Assembly (NCBI GenBank): GCA_964639875.1
Contig: CAZXEM010000024.1
Location: forward strand, 1-15,117
Reading direction: 5' to 3'
Source: CAZQLW01 sp964639875
GTDB taxonomy: Archaea > Nanobdellota > Nanobdellia > Woesearchaeales > GW2011-AR9
Length of the DNA stretch: 15,117 bases
A program made the translations under genes and the position numbers. Positions 1 through 7,037 of the stretch are shown piece by piece. Positions within the stretch are counted from its first letter, which is position 1. Each line of letters starts with the position of its first letter. The notes under the pieces were generated by a model. It ran no database searches, was not told the DNA's origin, and was given only the letters and a program-made list of their open reading frames with translations.

Positions 1-1
1 A

Positions 2-232
2 GACGGAGAGTCTGTCGATCATTTGCTGCGCAGATTTAGCCGAAGAGCACTTAGCTCTGTTATTCGGCCAGTGAAGGCGAATAAATTCCATACCAAGCCA
101 CAAACCAAAAATTCAAAGAAACGAAGTGCAACTCACCGTGCAAAAACTGCAACTCGTCTTGACTGGCTTGATAAAGTTGGAAAACTCGACGAATATTTAG
201 AAAAACAACGCGGACATAAACGCCGACGTTAA
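2..232 (+). CDS. rpsU: Ribosomal protein bS21, 5'-truncated by the window edge
   Basis: Small-subunit ribosomal protein of the bS21 family, a bacterial protein that helps the 30S subunit base-pair with mRNA. The frame is open from base 2 and begins D-G-E-S-V-D-H-L-L-R-R-F-S-R-R, the family hallmark. A TTG at 23 lies inside this motif and is not the true start; only a few N-terminal residues are missing. The rest is very basic and extends past the usual 70 residues with a segment like K-V-G-K-L-D-E-Y and a terminal H-K-R-R-R, the kind of extension I associate with CPR bacteria. GC counted by hand over bases 1-240 is about 43%, against about 22% in 301-360. bS21 is not an archaeal protein, so it conflicts with archaeal-looking promoters further right. 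The identification is strong; its physical linkage to the rest is less certain. Confidence 0.85.
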   Translation, partial: DGESVDHLLRRFSRRALSSVIRPVKANKFHTKPQTKNSKKRSATHRAKTATRLDWLDKVGKLDEYLEKQRGHKRRR

Positions 233-239
233 TACACAG

Positions 240-899
240 ATTACACATGACATTGAGTGTGAACTGATATATAATAGAGATGGGTCAATAGGCCTATCTC
301 TATTATATTTAGAAAAATATGAAACTGAAATTAAAGAAATTGCGAAAAAGCACGAAATAGCTTCTCATTCACATACTCATGCTTGGTTAAACAATAAAAA
401 TGTTGAATTTGAAATTAGTGAATCAAAACGAAAAATGAAAGAATTTGGTATTAAATGTCAAGGGTTTAGGGCGCCCGGATTCATTACTACTAAGAACCAT
501 TTTAGTTTATTAAAAAAGAATGGGTATAGTTATGATTCTTCCTTAGCAACATATTATCCTGGGAGATATAACAATTTATCGTTGCCTAATAAACCATTTT
601 TAAAAGAAGGGATAGTTACTTTTCCAATGGCTAACTTTGTTTATCCGGTTATTAGTTCAGGATTACCTTATTTGAAACTACTTGATCCTATCTCAAAATT
701 ATTTCCGCAAAAAAATATTTTTTATTTACACCCATGGGAACTCTTGGAGAAAAAAGATTTACCAGTAGCAAATTCAATCATTAAATCATTTTTGCGCAGA
801 AATTCTGGTAAAAATGCTTGGAAAATATTTGTTAAGCATATTAACAAAGAAGAAAGTAAATGGATTGGTTGCCAAGATTGGATTACTCAATATTTTTGA
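240..899 (+). pseudogene. Polysaccharide deacetylase (NodB/CE4-like), start-less and probably internally deleted
   Basis: Family function: metal-dependent removal of N-acetyl groups from surface polysaccharides. The core is clear: metal-binding H-S-H-T-H about 19 codons upstream of the ATG at 435, then G-F-R-A-P-G-F, Y-D-S-S, and near the C-terminus H-P-W-E-L. The only ATG (435) lies downstream of the metal-binding histidines, so a protein starting there could not be active. The same frame is open back to a TAG at 198 but holds no ATG, GTG or TTG before 435. A plausible catalytic-Asp segment, T-H-D-I-E, sits at about 243-257. Between it and the histidines the family's T-F-F-x-x-G strand is absent and the distance is short, suggesting a loss of about 20 residues after L-E-K-Y. 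So the gene looks decayed, truncated at a junction, or misassembled. The family call is good; the pseudogene call is moderate. Confidence 0.65.
269..308. terminator. 18-bp hairpin between bS21 and the deacetylase remnant
   Basis: Bases 269-286 pair with 291-308, 18 pairs of which two are G-T, leaving a 4-base loop (AATA). The right arm is followed by a short T-rich stretch, not a clean T-run. It lies 37 bases past the bS21 stop, where an intrinsic terminator would be expected. The same bases also read through in the deacetylase frame, so it may instead mark a recombination or assembly join. Confidence 0.45.
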
Positions 900-914
900 T
901 TTATTTTTAATGTT

Positions 915-1943
915 TCAAATTCCCAATTTTTTTCTTAAAGTCATTCCAATAAGTCTAGTTAACCATAAAGGCATCAGTTTCCAAATCTTAACTAAAAGAG
1001 AATATTGCGAGGGATCAACGACCGGTACTTCTTTTGCTTTCCATAACAGGAAGTAGGATGGCAGTTCCAACAATTCTGGACCCCATTTACGTTTATACTC
1101 AAACTGGCCTGATTCTTCTCTCACTCGCCCAAAATCAAAAAATTGATAATCATTGTTACAGGCCCATTTAATAAATCTCCAATGTAGAGCATCGTTCGGA
1201 CGAAACTGTTTATAATTGTTATCTGAGATCGCAATAATGATATGAACTCGGTCTTGATAACAAAAACCAACCAAAGCAGAAACTAGCTTACCTTGATAAT
1301 AAGCACCATAAATTTTTCCAAGACTGTCCTCAACCATATTTTTGTAAAAACTTAAAAAATATTTTTTTGAATATGGCGGGCTACCAAATTGACGCATATT
1401 TTTTAAATAAAGTTGATAAAATTCACTTAAATCGGAGATCGGAACTTCTTTAATCTCTAGGCTTTTTAACGCTTTCTTAATTGCTTTCCTTTTAGATTTT
1501 TGAATGTTTTTCCAAACTTTTTCTTCCCCATCTAATTTTAAAACAAAGCGCTTGTAAAGATTTTTTTTGACAAGTTTTTCTGATAAAACGGAATCATACT
1601 CTTCTAACCCCCCTCGTATCTCTAGGAAGTTATAATCACTCTTAAACTTTTTATCAAGAGTTTTAATGATCTTTTCAACAAATTCTGTTCTTCCAGCAAA
1701 ACCACCATATTCTAAATATGCAGAAGAAATTATTTTGTTACCAAATAATTTACTTTTAATTTTTACAATTGGAATGGTAGTTTGGATTGTTTCATTATCA
1801 ACAACTGAAACAAACGTATACTGGCAATTAAAAGCTTCTTCAATAAATTTTTTATATTTGGGTGTATGAAAAATTAAATGTTCTTCTTTATTAAGAAATT
1901 CTTTCCAAGCTTTTTCCGTGGGATTTAATTCGAGACTAATCAT
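915..1943 (-). CDS. FemAB-like aminoacyl/acyltransferase (GNAT fold), 342 aa
   Basis: Resembles the FemAB-related GNAT family, whose members transfer amino acids or acyl groups to cell-wall precursors or surface polymers. Visible marks are an early F-H-T-P-K-Y segment, K-S-K-R-K-A-I-K-K-A before the middle, the stretch F-G-S-P-P-Y-S-K-K-Y-F, a core with G-A-Y-Y-Q-G-K-L-V-S-A, then F-D-F-G-R and Y-K-R-K-W-G near the end, all typical of this group. I chose the ATG at 1943, one base after the stop of the upstream SMR gene; a TTG at 1955 would add four residues overlapping it. It is the last gene of the operon DegT aminotransferase, SMR, SMR, FemAB, so it may acylate an amino group made by the aminotransferase. 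It has no signal peptide, so it is probably cytoplasmic. The substrate cannot be read from the sequence. Confidence 0.75.
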   Translation of the reverse strand: MISLELNPTEKAWKEFLNKEEHLIFHTPKYKKFIEEAFNCQYTFVSVVDNETIQTTIPIVKIKSKLFGNKIISSAYLEYGGFAGRTEFVEKIIKTLDKKFKSDYNFLEIRGGLEEYDSVLSEKLVKKNLYKRFVLKLDGEEKVWKNIQKSKRKAIKKALKSLEIKEVPISDLSEFYQLYLKNMRQFGSPPYSKKYFLSFYKNMVEDSLGKIYGAYYQGKLVSALVGFCYQDRVHIIIAISDNNYKQFRPNDALHWRFIKWACNNDYQFFDFGRVREESGQFEYKRKWGPELLELPSYFLLWKAKEVPVVDPSQYSLLVKIWKLMPLWLTRLIGMTLRKKLGI

Positions 1944-1944
1944 T

Positions 1945-2298
1945 TTAAGCACCAATACTAATGAAAATAATTCCTACAATTATTAAAAACATACCTATCC
2001 ATTTGTAACTGTTTATTTTTTCTTTAAGAAACCAGAGAGATAATAATATTGTCCAAATATAGGCTAAAGAAACTAAAGGATATAATGTTGATAAATCTCC
2101 AAACTTTAATGCGTAAACAAGAAGTAATGCTGATAAACCGTGCAAGGTAGCTCCTCCATAAAATGTTGGGTTTTTGAGGAACTGAAAAATGTTTTTATTC
2201 ATTTTTCTGGAAGCAATCTTAAAGAGAAGTGCACCAACAGAACCTACTAACGTCCCAAAAATAATAATTCCCATTCCTATAAAAAAGTCTTTAACCAT
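1945..2298 (-). CDS. SMR/EamA-type small membrane protein, pair 1 subunit B (117 aa)
   Basis: Four predicted membrane helices in 117 residues, with the conserved core A-L-K-F-G-D-L-S-T-L-Y-P before helix 3 and L-K-E-K-I-N before helix 4, as in the small multidrug resistance/EamA superfamily. The ArnE/ArnF members of this group act as paired flippase subunits for lipid-linked amino sugars, which fits the surroundings better than drug export. The start is set by a strong GGAGGAG site six bases before the ATG at 2298; an upstream alternative at 2316 would swallow that site. It overlaps the end of its partner by 8 bases, indicating coupled translation. It aligns without gaps and at equal length with the 9920-10273 protein, so the two pairs are paralogues. 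Confidence 0.8.
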   Translation of the reverse strand: MVKDFFIGMGIIIFGTLVGSVGALLFKIASRKMNKNIFQFLKNPTFYGGATLHGLSALLLVYALKFGDLSTLYPLVSLAYIWTILLSLWFLKEKINSYKWIGMFLIIVGIIFISIGA

Positions 2299-2653
2299 TA
2301 CTATCTCCTCCAGCAATTAGGATCACACCGAAAATAATTAAGATGACCGCATTAATTTTAAAACTGTTTATAACTTCGTTAAAGACAAAAATTGAAATTA
2401 AGATTACCCAAATAAAAGTTAGTGAAATTAAAGGGTACATTGTAGACAAGTCTCCATACTTTAAAGCAATAAGGAGTAATAAAGCCCCAATTCCATAAAA
2501 AAATAATCCATAAATTAAATTGTAATTAGTCACTAATTTGATTATGTTCCATTCAAAAGTCAAAGATCCATATTTAAAAAATAATTGCCCAAACGCAGTA
2601 AAAATAGTGCAGACGAACATCAATACCAATCCTATTTTTGTTTCTTTTTTCAT
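2291..2653 (-). CDS. SMR/EamA-type small membrane protein, pair 1 subunit A (120 aa)
   Basis: Hydrophobic protein with four predicted helices and the same superfamily core, A-L-K-Y-G-D-L-S-T-M-Y-P, followed by a helix ending in a short polar tail. SMR proteins work as dimers; here two different subunits are adjacent and overlapping, which suggests an antiparallel heterodimer of the ArnE/ArnF type moving a lipid-linked intermediate. It starts 12 bases after the DegT aminotransferase stop, without a clear Shine-Dalgarno site, so it is read from the same transcript. It closely resembles the 10263-10625 protein, also 120 residues long. The transported substrate is unknown. Confidence 0.8.
   Translation of the reverse strand: MKKETKIGLVLMFVCTIFTAFGQLFFKYGSLTFEWNIIKLVTNYNLIYGLFFYGIGALLLLIALKYGDLSTMYPLISLTFIWVILISIFVFNEVINSFKINAVILIIFGVILIAGGDSNG
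2305..2311 (-). promoter_or_regulatory. Ribosome binding site deciding the start at 2298
   Basis: Minus-strand GGAGGAG followed by a 6-base spacer and ATG. It lies inside the 3' end of the upstream SMR gene and supports coupled translation of the pair. Confidence 0.7.
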
Positions 2654-2665
2654 TGTATTATGATC

Positions 2666-3829
2666 TCATTGTTTGATGATTTGGTTTTCATTAAACACTT
2701 TCTTAATTTTTTTAACGATGTATTTAGTTTCTTTAAAATCGCGGTAAAGAGCAAAAGTAAGTTGCTGCTCTTCAGTAGCTTTAGCTAACTGATAATTTTG
2801 ATTTGAATCAAGACAACGAAATGTTTTCATTTCCCCCAATTCAACCCCCTCTTTTAATAAATTTTTAATTAACGTTTTTCTTTCTTTTTGATTTTTTATT
2901 AAGATACAAAAATAAAGCCAGGCAGGAGTAGAAAACTGGGTTGGTTTAACAAATTCAATTAATCCTGATAAGTTGGATAGTTCTTTAAGACAATATTCTG
3001 CGTTCATTTTTCTTCTTCTGAAAATGTTTTGATATCTTTGAAATTGGTTAAAGATGATTTTTTTAGCAAATTTTGGTAAATGATAATTTAACGCTGGCTG
3101 TTTTTTGTTAAGTTCTGGGGCCAAGAGTTTTCTAGTAAAATGGTAAATGTATTTGTTAAAGAATAAAGATGAAATTTTTACTTCCATAATAACTTTTAAC
3201 AATTTTATTAATGGGTATGGTTTTAATTTCGATTTGGTTAAAGTCATCTCTTTTTTACTAGCAATAAGTCCACCACAAAAGCCAATATTTTTACTGATTC
3301 CAAAAGAATAAAAAGCGTAATCACCGAATGAACCAGCCAGTTTTCCATCAAATTTTGCTCCTAATGCCTGGGCACAATCTTCAATTAAAATAACATTATT
3401 TTTTTTACATAGTTGAGATATTTTATTAATTTCTGGTAAAAAACCAAAATTATAACTTAAAATTAAAACATCAACTTTTTTGATAATCTTTTTAATTTCA
3501 TCCTGGTTAGCAATTATTCCGGAATCATAGAATATCGGTTCTACATTAGCTCTTTTGAGAGCATCAAGAACTACATGACAGGTAAATGCAGGAATTCCTA
3601 CTTTAATGGGATTATTTTGTTTATTATTTGTTTTGTTTTTATTATCTTTATTATTTCTAATATGTAACAAAATTTGTTTTAAAGCTTCTCTACCAGATCC
3701 GACCCAGTAAAGATTATGATAGGAGATATATTTTCTAAGAGTCGCAATCTCTCTATTTTTATTCCTTTTTCTAATAATACTAAAAATATCGTTCGTTTTT
3801 GGCGTTATTTTCTGTTGACTGATAAGCAT
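2666..3829 (-). CDS. DegT/DnrJ/EryC1-family PLP aminotransferase, 387 aa
   Basis: Members move an amino group from glutamate or glutamine to a nucleotide-linked keto sugar. Visible family features are G-S-G-R-E-A-L at residues 44-50 (cofactor phosphate region), G-I-P-A-F-T-C at 78-84, I-E-D-C-A-Q with the cofactor-contacting Asp at about 151, and S-F-G-I-S-K-N with the likely Schiff-base lysine at about 180. Length is normal for the family. A low-complexity K/N-rich stretch at about residues 60-73 is an insertion typical of AT-rich genomes. It is the first gene of the minus-strand operon ending with FemAB and is divergently arranged with the glycosyltransferase at 3940 across 110 bases. It probably makes an amino sugar for the surface glycan. 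The sugar itself cannot be deduced. Confidence 0.85.
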   Translation of the reverse strand: MLISQQKITPKTNDIFSIIRKRNKNREIATLRKYISYHNLYWVGSGREALKQILLHIRNNKDNKNKTNNKQNNPIKVGIPAFTCHVVLDALKRANVEPIFYDSGIIANQDEIKKIIKKVDVLILSYNFGFLPEINKISQLCKKNNVILIEDCAQALGAKFDGKLAGSFGDYAFYSFGISKNIGFCGGLIASKKEMTLTKSKLKPYPLIKLLKVIMEVKISSLFFNKYIYHFTRKLLAPELNKKQPALNYHLPKFAKKIIFNQFQRYQNIFRRRKMNAEYCLKELSNLSGLIEFVKPTQFSTPAWLYFCILIKNQKERKTLIKNLLKEGVELGEMKTFRCLDSNQNYQLAKATEEQQLTFALYRDFKETKYIVKKIKKVFNENQIIKQ

Positions 3830-3894
3830 GAACCTTTATTCCATAAATCTCTTTAAAATCTTTATGATTTTTAAGCCACTATTAAAATAAAATT

Positions 3895-3928
3895 TTATTT
3901 TCATAGTATATTTAAATGACTTATTAAA
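3895..3928 (+). promoter_or_regulatory. TATA-like upstream element, copy A (GT4 at 3940)
   Basis: An 11-base TTATTTTCATA block, then TATTTAAAT (3909-3917), ACTT and TTAAA in the same order as at 10709-10743, 29 matching bases in about 34 with one indel. TATTTAAAT resembles an archaeal TATA box; at this position it would give a start of transcription very near the ATG. A Shine-Dalgarno-like AGAGAGGA (3928-3935) follows, so an additional promoter further upstream in this AT-rich gap is possible. Confidence 0.45.
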
Positions 3929-3939
3929 GAGAGGATTAT

Positions 3940-5103
3940 ATGAAAATCTGTTACTTTAACCCAACTAATAATATTAGGAGGCCTATCGCTGAACTTGCTA
4001 ACATTTTAGCTCAGGAAGGCCATAAAATCACTATTGTTTACCCCTTCAGTAAAACTTGTCCTACTAAAAATTGGGTTGCTAATGAAGCAATTAAAAATGG
4101 CAGTATTAAAGCAATAGCGGTAAAATCTTGGTACTTTGCTCCTTTAAGGTACAGTTTTCCTAACTTTTTCCAATTGTTCAAAATAATCAGAAAAGTTTTC
4201 AAAAATAATGATAAAATTCATATTTGGGAATATTATTATCCATTATCAGTTTTTCCTTTAATTTATACTGTTTTTAATAAGAAGAAAAGGAAGAAGACTA
4301 TTCTTACTACTGACGGTTTCGTTGGTTATTCATATCGGCCTAAAGAACCAGCCTGGTTAGTTCCTGCATTCAAATTGTATACACAATTGTTTGCTCGTTT
4401 TTTGTTTAAAATTCCGGGAACCCTAACTACTTATGGGCAAGCAATGTTACCTTTTGCTAGGAAAGCAGGGGTGCCGATGAAGAAACTTAAAGTAATCTCA
4501 ACCGGTATTCATCTTGACAAATTTAAAAAGATTGATTGGAACAAAATTAAACAGTTAAAAAGAGAATTTCAAATTAAAACCGGAGAAAAAGTAATTCTAT
4601 TTGTAGGGATGTTAACTGAAAGAAAAGGAGTGGATAAAGTTATTCAAGTTAGCCAGAACTTGTTAAAAGAAGGATTTAAAGTCAAAACAGTATTGGTAGG
4701 AGATGCTCATGGTAAAAATGTTTATCGTAAATTGGTTTTGTCTGAATATAAAGAGAAGATTATTTTTACTGGCGGAAGGAAAGATATTCCTGAACTTATG
4801 AAGTTAGCTGATGTTTTACTATTGCCTTCAGAAGGCGAAGGTCTTCCTGGTGTTGTAATGGAAGCAATGGCTTCAGGATTGCCAGTAGTAGCTACGAAAG
4901 AAGGCTGTACGCCAGATTTGATTGAGGATGGGAAAGAAGGGTTTTTGGTTAGACTAAATGGTAATTATTACAATAAAGTTAAAGCATTGTTAAAAAATAA
5001 AAAGTTAAGAATGATGATGTCCAATAAGGCGATTAAAAAAATAAATAACTTTAATTGGAAAATAGTTTTAAGAAAATATGAAAAATTGTATTCAGGGAAA
5101 TAA
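3940..5103 (+). CDS. GT4-family (GT-B fold) glycosyltransferase, 387 aa
   Basis: Transfers a sugar from a nucleotide donor with retention of configuration, in the cytoplasm or on the inner membrane face. The N-terminal acceptor domain begins M-K-I-C-Y-F-N with P-I-A-E-L-A-N-I-L-A-Q-E-G-H-K-I. The donor domain shows F-V-G-M-L-T-E-R-K-G-V-D at about 221-232 and the GT4 E-x7-E motif at E300 and E308 within S-E-G-E-G-L-P-G-V-V-M-E-A-M, followed by G-L-P-V-V-A-T. The ATG has a Shine-Dalgarno-like AGAGAGGA four bases upstream. The gene is transcribed alone and converges on the phosphonate operon, with only two bases between the two stops. Donor and acceptor sugars are not identifiable. Confidence 0.88.
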   Translation: MKICYFNPTNNIRRPIAELANILAQEGHKITIVYPFSKTCPTKNWVANEAIKNGSIKAIAVKSWYFAPLRYSFPNFFQLFKIIRKVFKNNDKIHIWEYYYPLSVFPLIYTVFNKKKRKKTILTTDGFVGYSYRPKEPAWLVPAFKLYTQLFARFLFKIPGTLTTYGQAMLPFARKAGVPMKKLKVISTGIHLDKFKKIDWNKIKQLKREFQIKTGEKVILFVGMLTERKGVDKVIQVSQNLLKEGFKVKTVLVGDAHGKNVYRKLVLSEYKEKIIFTGGRKDIPELMKLADVLLLPSEGEGLPGVVMEAMASGLPVVATKEGCTPDLIEDGKEGFLVRLNGNYYNKVKALLKNKKLRMMMSNKAIKKINNFNWKIVLRKYEKLYSGK

Positions 5104-5105
5104 TT

Positions 5106-7037
5106 TTAGTCATGTTTAACACCCATTTCTATTAAAACATTTTTTAAATTAAACAAAAATTTTTTAATATCATCTTCGTTTATGGCCCCCATATTAGATA
5201 ATCTAAATGAATTGATTTTGCCAACTTTGCCGGGATAAATAGTAAACCCGTTTTCAAATAGTTTGTCATGAAGTTTGTTAAATTCAAAGTTTTGATTTTT
5301 TGGGTAAAGGATTGTGATTAATATTTTTGATTCTTCTTCAGACTTTGTTAATACTTTAAGCCCTATATTTTCTATTCCTTTTCTTAGTATCTCCCAATTA
5401 TTACTATATCTTTTTACTCTGTTTTCATAACCTTCTTCTAAAAACTCTTCAATTGCTTTTTTGAGAGCATATAATGTTTGTACTGGGGGAGTGAATCTCA
5501 TCTGATAGTTCTTGGTAAAATATTCATATTGGTCATACAAACTTAAATAAAAAGATCTCCGCGGATATTCTTTAATTACTTTTAGTTGTTCTTTACTACA
5601 AATTACAAAACTAACTCCTGCCATTCCTTGGATACATTTATTTGAAGTTGACATCATAAAGTCAATATTGAACTCTTTAATATCAATTGGAACCCCCGCA
5701 AAACTGGATATCGTGTCTACAATGAAAACTTTCTCATAACTCTTAACTAATCTTCCAATTTCTTTAATGGGATTTAATAATCCGGTTGTTGTTTCATGGT
5801 GAATCATAGCAACGCAAGAGATTTCAGGATTATCTTTTAACTGTTGTTCAATTTGTATTAAATCGGGAAGCGAATCCCATTCAAATTTTAGTTCAACATA
5901 ACCAATATTGTACGCTTGAGCAATTTTAGTAATTCTTTCTCCGTAAGCTCCATTATTAATTACTAATATTTTTTTGCTTGGGGGTACAACAGAATTGATT
6001 GTGGCATCCATTGCTGCAGTTCCAGATCCACCAAATAAAACACACGCTTCTTCCTCTATATTTCCTCCTGCAATTTCAATTAAATTATCATTAATATATC
6101 TCATTACATCTCCAAATTCTTTCTCTCGGGGACAAATGTCTGGAACAATTTGTGCATATTTGACAGTATCTGTGGTAGTAGCAGGTCCAGGATTTAGTAA
6201 AACGTTTCTTTTTACTTTTGGAAAAGTAGTATAACTTTCAGATTCTTCTTTTTTCACTTTTTCTTCTTCTTTTTTTTCATTAATTTTATTATTTGAATTA
6301 GTAAAAATTTTTGGATAAATCTCTTCTTTTGCTTTTCTAAGATCATTTTCATTATCTATTTCAATCCAAGTGAGGTTTTCACAATAATCTGTATGAATTG
6401 GGTGGCCCTTTATGTTTGTTGCATGGATTGTTTCTTCATAATGATATTCTTTTTCTCCTTTTTGGTAATCTTCTTCTGCAGTTTGAAATAATTGTTGTAA
6501 AAAATCGTTTGATAATTTTGAGATTCCCACTAATGCACCTTTAGCATTTTTTTTATTCTCATCAGAAATATTCTTTCCAAGATTTGCCAAACGGCCTTCA
6601 TCATTTGTACAAATATAGACATCATCTCCGGAATTTAATAACGCTGAAACTAAAATGGAACTTTTATTATTTGATTGAATTAAAGTTGATAATGCTTTAC
6701 TTTCATATATCAAGTCTGATTCAAGTAATAAAATATCACTATTGGATATTAATTCTTTAGCTTTTGATAACGAATACATACTACCTGTAGTTGCATAATC
6801 TTCATTCGGGACGTATTGGATTTTCATTCCTTGAAAATTTTCTCCAAATTTTGATTTGATCTGATCACCCAAATATCCAGTCACTATTATTGTTTCTTTA
6901 ATACCCTTTTCATTCAAATGTTTTAGAGATTTTTTTAATAAAGTATTGCCCTCTATTTCAATTAGGCCTTTTGGTAATTTTTCAGTCATCGGCCTCAACC
7001 TTGTTCCCATGCCCGCGGCTAAAATTACAGCTTTCAT
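5106..7037 (-). CDS. pntC-phnW: Fusion: PntC-like nucleotidyltransferase and 2-aminoethylphosphonate transaminase, 643 aa
   Basis: Two enzymes in one chain. Residues 1 to about 245 are a LicC/PntC-like nucleotidyltransferase with an intact loop A-A-G-M-G-T-R-L-R-P (7-16), P-K-G-L (22-25), the metal-binding D108 in E-S-D, and W-I-E-I-D (224-228) near the domain end. A K/E-rich linker runs from about 246 to 275. Residues 277-643 match PhnW: L-N-P-G-P-A-T-T-T (281-289), F-G-G-S-G-T-A-A-M-D-A (335-345), H-H-E-T-T-T-G (413-419), the cofactor D441 and the Schiff-base lysine K467 in S-T-S-N-K-C-I-Q-G. PhnW makes AEP from phosphonoacetaldehyde; PntC makes CMP-AEP from AEP and CTP. The same domain order is known from spirochaete PntC-AEPT. 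The ATG overlaps the decarboxylase stop by four bases. A different substrate for the first domain is possible, but the operon argues for AEP. Confidence 0.88.
   Translation of the reverse strand: MKAVILAAGMGTRLRPMTEKLPKGLIEIEGNTLLKKSLKHLNEKGIKETIIVTGYLGDQIKSKFGENFQGMKIQYVPNEDYATTGSMYSLSKAKELISNSDILLLESDLIYESKALSTLIQSNNKSSILVSALLNSGDDVYICTNDEGRLANLGKNISDENKKNAKGALVGISKLSNDFLQQLFQTAEEDYQKGEKEYHYEETIHATNIKGHPIHTDYCENLTWIEIDNENDLRKAKEEIYPKIFTNSNNKINEKKEEEKVKKEESESYTTFPKVKRNVLLNPGPATTTDTVKYAQIVPDICPREKEFGDVMRYINDNLIEIAGGNIEEEACVLFGGSGTAAMDATINSVVPPSKKILVINNGAYGERITKIAQAYNIGYVELKFEWDSLPDLIQIEQQLKDNPEISCVAMIHHETTTGLLNPIKEIGRLVKSYEKVFIVDTISSFAGVPIDIKEFNIDFMMSTSNKCIQGMAGVSFVICSKEQLKVIKEYPRRSFYLSLYDQYEYFTKNYQMRFTPPVQTLYALKKAIEEFLEEGYENRVKRYSNNWEILRKGIENIGLKVLTKSEEESKILITILYPKNQNFEFNKLHDKLFENGFTIYPGKVGKINSFRLSNMGAINEDDIKKFLFNLKNVLIEMGVKHD

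Noticed and set aside
60..248. Open frame of 62 codons on the minus strand
   Set aside because: It lies opposite the bS21 gene, which has a clear family signature; the minus frame shows no recognisable motif.
814..1056. Plus-strand open frame of 80 codons
   Set aside because: It begins inside the deacetylase remnant in another frame and runs antisense to the FemAB gene; no motif or ribosome binding site.
3601..3660. Short TTATT/TTTGTT-rich repetitive stretch as a possible repeat locus
   Set aside because: It encodes the K/N-rich insertion of the aminotransferase; simple low-complexity coding sequence.
5974..6234. Plus-strand open frame of 86 codons
   Set aside because: Antisense to conserved PhnW motifs; a shadow of the real gene.
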